Shown: positions 59,693-64,000 of the stretch, piece by piece
How positions within the stretch are numbered: the first letter of the stretch is position 1
Layout of the letters: each line of letters opens with the position of its first letter
NCBI RefSeq assembly: GCF_013087515.1
Contig: NZ_JABFCN010000048.1
Location: 1 to 64,000, forward strand
DNA from: Rhizobium sophorae
GTDB lineage: Bacteria; Pseudomonadota; Alphaproteobacteria; Rhizobiales; Rhizobiaceae
DNA length: 64,000 nucleotides
Direction: 5' to 3'
Translations under genes and position numbers: made by a program
The notes under the pieces: model-generated
The model's database searches: none
Seen by the model: the letters and a program-made list of their open reading frames with translations, nothing else
Told to the model about the DNA's origin: nothing

Positions 59693-60313
59693 TTGGCCAA
59701 AGAGATGAATTTTTCGATCTATATAACCGGCCTGATGATGGGGCTCAGCCTGATTGTCGCCATCGGTGCACAGAACGCCTTCATCCTCCGCCAGGGCTTG
59801 CGCAACGAACATGTCTTCGCCGTCTGCCTCGCATGCGCGGTCTCCGATGCGGCGCTGATCGTGCTTGGCGTGACCAGCCTCCATCAAATCGCCAGGTTCA
59901 TGCCCTGGCTCGATCCCGTCATGCGCTATGGCGGAGCCGCATTCCTGATCTGGTACGGAGCAAAAAGCCTTTATTCCGCCTTGCGGTCGTCCGCCGCTCT
60001 CGCGGCCGGGGAAGCCAAAACATCGAGCTTTCGGCAGACACTGGTGACCTGCCTCGCACTCACCTGGCTCAATCCGCACGTCTATCTCGACACGGTGGTG
60101 CTGCTCGGGACGATATCGACACGATATCCGGGAGAGCAGGCTTCTTTCGCAGCAGGGGCGGTGACGGGTTCCTTTCTGTTCTTCTTTTCGCTCGGATATG
60201 GTGCGAAGCGGCTGCGGCCGATCTTCTCGAAACCCTCATCCTGGCGCATGCTGGAAACGCTCGTCGCTTTCACGATGTGGATTATAGCGTTCAAGCTGCT
60301 GGGCGGGTTGTGA
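59693..60313 (+). CDS. LysE/ArgO-type amino acid exporter
   Basis: A 206-residue integral membrane protein with six hydrophobic segments. The LysE signature GLSLIVAIGAQNAFILRQGLRNEHVFAVCLACAVSDAALI is near 17-56, and TLVTCLALTWLNPHVYLDTVVLLGTIS gives the second conserved part (about 110-140). It exports lysine, arginine or related basic amino acids. A TTG start at 59693 follows GAGGGG closely; an ATG at 59705 is an alternative. Confidence 0.88.
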   Translation: MAKEMNFSIYITGLMMGLSLIVAIGAQNAFILRQGLRNEHVFAVCLACAVSDAALIVLGVTSLHQIARFMPWLDPVMRYGGAAFLIWYGAKSLYSALRSSAALAAGEAKTSSFRQTLVTCLALTWLNPHVYLDTVVLLGTISTRYPGEQASFAAGAVTGSFLFFFSLGYGAKRLRPIFSKPSSWRMLETLVAFTMWIIAFKLLGGL

Positions 60314-60513
60314 CCGCCGTTCGATCGTCGATCATTCGCTTCAGCGGCCGAGGGGGGGACGGTCAACTCCATCTCGCGGTGGCAATCTGCCAGCAGATGT
60401 GGCGGAAAACGCCTTAGTTCCCGGAGCGCATGCTCATGGTTGGCATCCCTGCGCCTTTGCGACTTGAATGCGGAAAAGGCCTGTACGATATTCCAGATGC
60501 TTGGTTGAGACAT
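60082..60513 (-). CDS. Small DUF1127-like protein, 3' part antisense to the exporter gene
   Basis: An open frame of 143 residues with a very good ribosome site (AAAGGAGG, 5 bases before the ATG). Its first 60-70 residues, IWNIVQAFSAFKSQRRRDANHEHALRELRRFPPHLLADCHREM, resemble DUF1127-type arginine-rich proteins. The remainder overlaps the LysE-type gene on the opposite strand by 232 bases and looks non-conserved, which suggests a lost stop codon or a frameshift near residue 70. Product length is therefore uncertain. Confidence 0.55.
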   Translation of the reverse strand: MSQPSIWNIVQAFSAFKSQRRRDANHEHALRELRRFPPHLLADCHREMELTVPPSAAEANDRRSNGGHNPPSSLNAIIHIVKATSVSSMRQDEGFEKIGRSRFAPYPSEKKNRKEPVTAPAAKEACSPGYRVDIVPSSTTVSR

Positions 60514-60628
60514 GTCGGGCCTCCTTTGCTGCATTTAGCTGCCGACGCTCGAAATATGAGCGTCAATTGACATTCAATCAAACAAAATGATATGCGGTTA
60601 TAAATCAGAAAAATTGAAAGATGCGACG

Positions 60629-61528
60629 ATGAGTATTCCCTTTCGCCGTCCCATTCCACTGCTTGACAACGACGTGCTGCGTACTTTCGTGGCTATCGCA
60701 GAGACCGGCAATTTTTCGACCGCTGCAGAGGCGGTGTTCCGCACGCCGTCGGCCGTGTCGATGCAGATCAAGAAGCTTGAAGAACAGCTTGGCGCGACGC
60801 TCTTTCTGCGCGACGCCCGCTCGGTATCGTTGACGCGCCACGGCGAGATGTTGCTGTCCTATGCCCGTAACATCCTGGCGCTGTCGAACGAGGCGGTATC
60901 GCGCTTCATCATGCCGGAGCTCAGCGGCGTCGTGCGGCTCGGCGCGCCGGAGGATATCGGCGAACGGCTGCTGCCGAGCATCCTGAAGAGTTTCGCCGAA
61001 AGCTATCCCGGCATCATGGTCGACGTGACGATCGACATGAGCATCGGGCTGAAGAAGCGCATGGAGGAGCAGCGGCTCGACCTGGCGTTGATCAACTGTG
61101 CGACACGGCCGTTCCCGACCGGCGGTGAGGTGGTGTTCCGCGAGCGGCTGGTCTGGGCCGGCGCCAAGTGCGGTTCGGCGCATCGCCGCGATCCGCTTCC
61201 GATCTCGATCTGGGAAGATGGCTGCATCTGGCGCCAGGAGGCACTCTCCCAGCTCGAACGAAACAAGCGGCATTATCGCGTAGCCTATCTCAGCGGCCAC
61301 ACGATGGCGCAGCGCGCCGCCGTGCTTTCCGATCTCGCCATCGCGCCGTTGCCGCTGTCCTATGTCAACGAGGACATGGCGATCCTCGGGCCTCAGGAAG
61401 GGCTGCCGGAGCTCGGCGCCTTCGATATCCGCCTGCTGACCGCCTCGCAGGTGTCGGGGTCGATCGAGACGGTGGCCGACAGCATTCGCGGCGCCTTTGC
61501 CGAAAGAGCGAAGGCGGTCGCCGCCTAG
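60629..61528 (+). CDS. LysR-type transcriptional regulator
   Basis: A 299-residue LysR regulator: HTH LRTFVAIAETGNFSTAAEAVFRTPSAVSMQIKKLEEQLG (about 17-55) and effector domain (about 95-290; LSGVVRLGAPEDIGERLLPSILKSFAESYPGI). It resembles the rhizobial LrhA/PecT-like group by its GAPEDI stretch. Target genes are unknown; the divergent neighbour is the DUF1127-like small gene. Confidence 0.87.
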   Translation: MSIPFRRPIPLLDNDVLRTFVAIAETGNFSTAAEAVFRTPSAVSMQIKKLEEQLGATLFLRDARSVSLTRHGEMLLSYARNILALSNEAVSRFIMPELSGVVRLGAPEDIGERLLPSILKSFAESYPGIMVDVTIDMSIGLKKRMEEQRLDLALINCATRPFPTGGEVVFRERLVWAGAKCGSAHRRDPLPISIWEDGCIWRQEALSQLERNKRHYRVAYLSGHTMAQRAAVLSDLAIAPLPLSYVNEDMAILGPQEGLPELGAFDIRLLTASQVSGSIETVADSIRGAFAERAKAVAA

Positions 61529-61537
61529 CCGCACAAC

Positions 61538-61620
61538 CCCGAAAATCGGAACCGATTCCGGACAGGATTATGCGCCGATCGAAAGTGATAGCGCGTCCTA
61601 TTGCACGCGCGGCTGTAGCG
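61538..61620. repeat. Rhizobial palindromic repeat
   Basis: CCCCGAAAATCGGAACCGAT and the sequence after it (about 61538-61585) resemble a dispersed Rhizobium element; inverted arms AATCGG (61544-61549) and CCGATT (61552-61557) form its core. It lies just after the LysR gene and may end its transcription. Confidence 0.35.
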
Positions 61621-61718
61621 GTATCCTTTCGGCGCTGAACCTTTTGGTTTGTCGTGCGTTATCGGCGCGGACGGCATTTGTCGCCGTTCGGGGTTGATTT
61701 CAAACAAGGATATCCGAG

Positions 61719-61874
61719 ATGACGATAACGGCCAAAATTGCCGCAGCCTTGATGGTTCTTCTTGCCCTTTCCTCCTGCGGCAACACGATCCGCGGCATAG
61801 GAAAGGATACGGCAAACACCGTGAACGCCACGCAGGATGCCGGCCGCTCGGTCGACCGCGCCGCGAAGAAGTGA
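61719..61874 (+). CDS. Entericidin-like small lipoprotein
   Basis: A 51-residue protein with a signal peptide and a lipobox ending at Cys20 (LLALSSC), followed by GNTIRGIGKDTANTVNATQ and DAGRSVDRAAKK. This layout (C-G-N-T-x-x-G-x-G-K-D) is that of the entericidin A/B family of small outer-membrane lipoproteins. AAGGAT lies upstream of the ATG. In E. coli the paired EcnA/EcnB act as antidote and toxin; here only one gene is seen. Confidence 0.85.
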   Translation: MTITAKIAAALMVLLALSSCGNTIRGIGKDTANTVNATQDAGRSVDRAAKK

Positions 61875-61947
61875 CGGTTCAGATTCCTTCCGGGGATTGC
61901 CTGATAAGGTGTTGACCGAGGGATCAGATGGCCCGGTCCTGATCATC

Positions 61948-62310
61948 CTAGCGGATGACCGGGGGATAAGCCCTTTCGAGGCCACCGGATCGGCTGAGGC
62001 CGGTCCGGAAGGCTTGGTAGGCCGGATGCTGGCCAGAGCGGGCGGCTTCCATCAGCCGGATCTGCAGCCGATCCGGCGCTTGGCCCCCGAGCCACATTCC
62101 CAGGTTTTCGAGCTTCAGAGAGTTTAAGACACGCGATCCGGCGGCAAGATCGAGATGGCGGCGCAGGCCGTCGAGCAGGTTGTCGTCCTGGGCAGCGTTT
62201 TCCATGAGCAGCGCCAGATAGGACTTGTCGGTCTCCGACAGCGCGGCGAGCTTTTCCGCAACGGTATCGCGGTCGGGAAAGGGAACATTGCCTGTCATCG
62301 AATCGTCCAT
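61948..62310 (-). CDS. Helical protein of unknown function
   Basis: A 120-residue cytoplasmic protein, mainly helical: DTVAEKLAALSETDKSYLALLMENAAQDDNLLDGLRRHLDLAAGSRVL, then GMWLGGQAPDRLQIRLMEAARSGQHPAYQAFRTGLSRSG. No known motif. It starts 20 bases after the binding protein gene and may be co-transcribed with it. The start is uncertain (62310 or 62298). Confidence 0.6.
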   Translation of the reverse strand: MDDSMTGNVPFPDRDTVAEKLAALSETDKSYLALLMENAAQDDNLLDGLRRHLDLAAGSRVLNSLKLENLGMWLGGQAPDRLQIRLMEAARSGQHPAYQAFRTGLSRSGGLERAYPPVIR

Positions 62311-62330
62311 GCTTGATCGTGTTTTGGCCG

Positions 62331-63326
62331 TTATAAGCTCGCCTTGACCTTCTCGGCTACATCGACTGGCAGCCATTTCGTCCACAGACTCTCGTAATTG
62401 CGAAGGAAATAGATCGCGGCATCCTCGTTGCTTTCGCGGTTTTCGTCCTGCCAGGCGAGCACCTGGTTGATCGTCGCATTGTCCCATTTGCGGGTCTTGA
62501 GATAGGTCGTGACTGGTCCGGCGCGGGTGGCAAAGGATCTGGTCATCAGGGTGAAGGCGCGCGAGACCGGGTAGGAATTAAGCTCGGGCCTGACGCAGCC
62601 GGCAACCGCGGTACAGCGATCCCATTCATTCTTGTTGTGGCCCACGCCGAAGCTCAGGCGCGTCATGTCGTATTTGCCGAGGATGGCGGTCGGCGCCCAG
62701 TAATAACCGAGCCAACCGATCTTGTTGTCGAAGGCGCGGGCAATCGACGCATCGAGCCGTTCGGGGCTGCCGGTCTCGACAAGCTCGAAGCCCTTCTTGT
62801 CGGCGGCAAGCGCCTTGAACAGGTTGGTGGTCGATATCTGGCAGCTCCAGTCGGCGGGGCAGTTGTAAACTGCGCCTTTCGACGGGTCGTCTTCAGCGGG
62901 AAAGAGTTCGGGATGTTTCAGCGCGTCCTCGACCGAGCGGATGTCGGGGTGGGCGTCGGCGATGAATTTCGGGATCCACCAACCCTCGACGGCGCCGTCG
63001 GCCAGGATTTCGGCCCCCTGTACTAGCCGGCCACTGTTGACAGCCTGATCGAGCAGGGACCTCACGGAATTGATCCAGTATTCCGAGGCGATGTCGGGGA
63101 TGCCTTTCTCATTCATCGAGGCGAAGGTCGGCAGGGTGTCGCCATCGACGATGGTGACGGAGCAGCCATATCCCTTTTCCAGAATGATCTTGTCGAAGCT
63201 TGCGGCAATGCCTGCCGAGGCCCATTTCATTTCGGCGATCGAAACGCTGCCGCATTCGGCGGCTTCGGCCGGCGCAGCGGTAGAAAGAGCCGCGGCAAAG
63301 ACGGCCGGAATCAGAAACGTCTTCAT
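62331..63326 (-). CDS. Betaine/choline-type ABC substrate-binding protein (orphan)
   Basis: A 331-residue periplasmic binding protein of the OpuAC/ProX type. Signal peptide about 1-23 (ending APAEA), mature part CGSVSIAEMKWASAGIAASFDKIILEKGYGC, and ligand-cage aromatics such as SEYWINS, EGWWIPKF and GYYWAPT, consistent with a quaternary ammonium ligand. GGGGA lies 6 bases before the ATG at 63326. No permease or ATPase gene is adjacent in the window; the partner might lie outside or the protein may serve another transporter. Confidence 0.85.
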   Translation of the reverse strand: MKTFLIPAVFAAALSTAAPAEAAECGSVSIAEMKWASAGIAASFDKIILEKGYGCSVTIVDGDTLPTFASMNEKGIPDIASEYWINSVRSLLDQAVNSGRLVQGAEILADGAVEGWWIPKFIADAHPDIRSVEDALKHPELFPAEDDPSKGAVYNCPADWSCQISTTNLFKALAADKKGFELVETGSPERLDASIARAFDNKIGWLGYYWAPTAILGKYDMTRLSFGVGHNKNEWDRCTAVAGCVRPELNSYPVSRAFTLMTRSFATRAGPVTTYLKTRKWDNATINQVLAWQDENRESNEDAAIYFLRNYESLWTKWLPVDVAEKVKASL

Positions 63327-64000
63327 CGTCATTCCCCGAATTCTTCTTAGGCAGACGCGCAGCAGGCTCTGAAAATCACCGACAAATATCTCCGGCACCC
63401 GAAGGGAAAATGCCTGCGGGGCGATGCCGCAACAGGCTTTCCGGTTCCTGGGCGCCGTCCGTGCTTGCGGCTCCAGCAACTCGTCGCAGGACTTATTCAA
63501 CAATGGCGCATTTTCACCGAAACTACGCGTTCGCTCGCAGAAATCAACCATCTTCTGCTCATGGTTGCGTTACTAAATGATTGAATTCGAAGAATTTATG
63601 TCAGCATCCCGAAATTGGCGCCCTCGGGCGAAAAGCACGCTCTTCGCAACCGGCCGGCCGATCTTCGGCAGAAATCTCGGCCAAAATGTCAAAAAAGGTC
63701 AAAATTAACATTTGCGTAAGCCTTCAATAACTCTCCGGTAAGAATGTGCCGTTATCAGTTGGGTCGTGGCAGCAATGACCGCCGCTTCTCCGGTTCAGGT
63801 AGTGCGTACCGGAGAAAGTGAGCTTCGCCGTGTAAGGGCGAAGACGCCAGAGTTTTCGGCAGACCGCGCAGAGCCAAGGCCATGCGCGGTTTTCGCGTTT
63901 GTGTGGGAGCGTGACTGGGGCCAAGTCTTGACCTAGGGCCAAGTCTTGACCAGGGCCAAGTCTTGACCCGGGATTACCGCCCATTGTAGGCCTCGCCTGA
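63327..64000. other. Right-edge intergenic region
   Basis: A 674-base stretch with no gene I can support. It holds the likely promoter of the binding protein gene, an AT-rich segment (63545-63730), and three copies of a 16-base direct repeat (63918-63968). Two open frames on the minus strand (63327-63551, 63724-63984) lack any conserved feature visible to me. Confidence 0.5.
63918..63968. repeat. Three tandem copies of GGGCCAAGTCTTGACC
   Basis: The 16-base unit GGGCCAAGTCTTGACC begins at 63918, 63936 and 63953, with 1-2 bases between copies. The unit is nearly palindromic at its ends (GG..CC). It could be a slippage product or a multi-copy binding site; the next gene is beyond the window. 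Confidence 0.7.

Noticed and set aside
63918..63968. Three direct repeats considered as a CRISPR array
   Set aside because: Units are 16 bases with only 1-2 bases between them; no spacers and no cas genes.
63724..63984. 86-codon minus-strand frame at the right edge
   Set aside because: Its start lies in the tandem repeats, there is no ribosome site, and the composition is not convincing.
1..64000. Search for tRNA, rRNA, transposase, integrase or phage genes
   Set aside because: None could be recognised; repeats present are RIME-like or short palindromes rather than insertion sequences.

Overview
The window is GC-rich, densely coded alphaproteobacterial DNA, most likely from Rhizobium (R. 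leguminosarum / R. etli group). Support comes from a RIME-type intergenic mosaic element at about 25.19-25.30 kb, other palindromic repeats that look rhizobial (22.09-22.19 kb, 61.54 kb), and Rhizobiales-type families (AqpS-type arsenic operon, HisKA_2 kinase, DUF1127, DUF2171). No rRNA, tRNA, CRISPR array, replication gene, intact insertion sequence or prophage was seen, so chromosome versus large plasmid cannot be decided.

Layout. 0-9.9 kb is a loose accessory mix: two Tat-exported hydrolases, an OhrR-like MarR regulator, a siderophore-interacting flavoprotein, an O-methyltransferase, a Rap1a/Tai-like secreted protein, a GntR regulator, a VOC protein, a decayed second epoxide hydrolase, and a co-translated pair of esterase-like proteins. 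9.9-21.7 kb is one minus-strand operon of 13 genes: a binding protein-dependent sugar/polyol ABC importer followed by a full dihydroxyacetone (DHA) phosphorylation set (a DhaK-DhaL fusion, DhaL, a DhaM split into separate EIIA, HPr and EI proteins, a small HTH-like protein, and DhaK). The inferred job is uptake of a C3 or related polyol/ketose and PEP- or ATP-driven phosphorylation.

22.4-28.9 kb holds a DHA2-type MFS pump, a receiver-HisKA_2 kinase behind a possible EcfG promoter, a DUF924 protein, a large MscS channel and a small exported protein. 29.0-33.9 kb is an arsenic resistance operon (arsR, LMW-type arsC, arsN2-like GNAT, aqpS, Grx-type arsC, arsH, MFS) with a divergent DUF6428 gene; six junctions overlap by 1-4 bases. 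34.1-40.4 kb has a terpene cyclase-like protein, a pair of tandem-receiver regulators (one ending in GGDEF), a GATase1-AraC regulator, a DUF1127 protein and a MarC protein.

40.5-58.7 kb looks like an envelope/stress island: a second MscS channel, a DUF900 lipoprotein, a TolB-like/TPR membrane protein, an EmrA-like plus DUF2955 efflux pair, CYTH, PPK2, SulP, DUF3300, DUF2950, DUF2171, DUF2945, DUF3008 and a Gre-family factor. A 19-base palindrome (GTATGTTACGGTAACATAC or variants) occurs four times, only between 44.6 and 54.3 kb and only between genes, suggesting one shared regulator not obvious in the window. This is the best candidate for an undescribed regulon. 58.7-64 kb has an ArgP/LysE-type regulator-exporter pair, another LysR regulator, an entericidin-like lipoprotein and an orphan betaine/choline-type binding protein.
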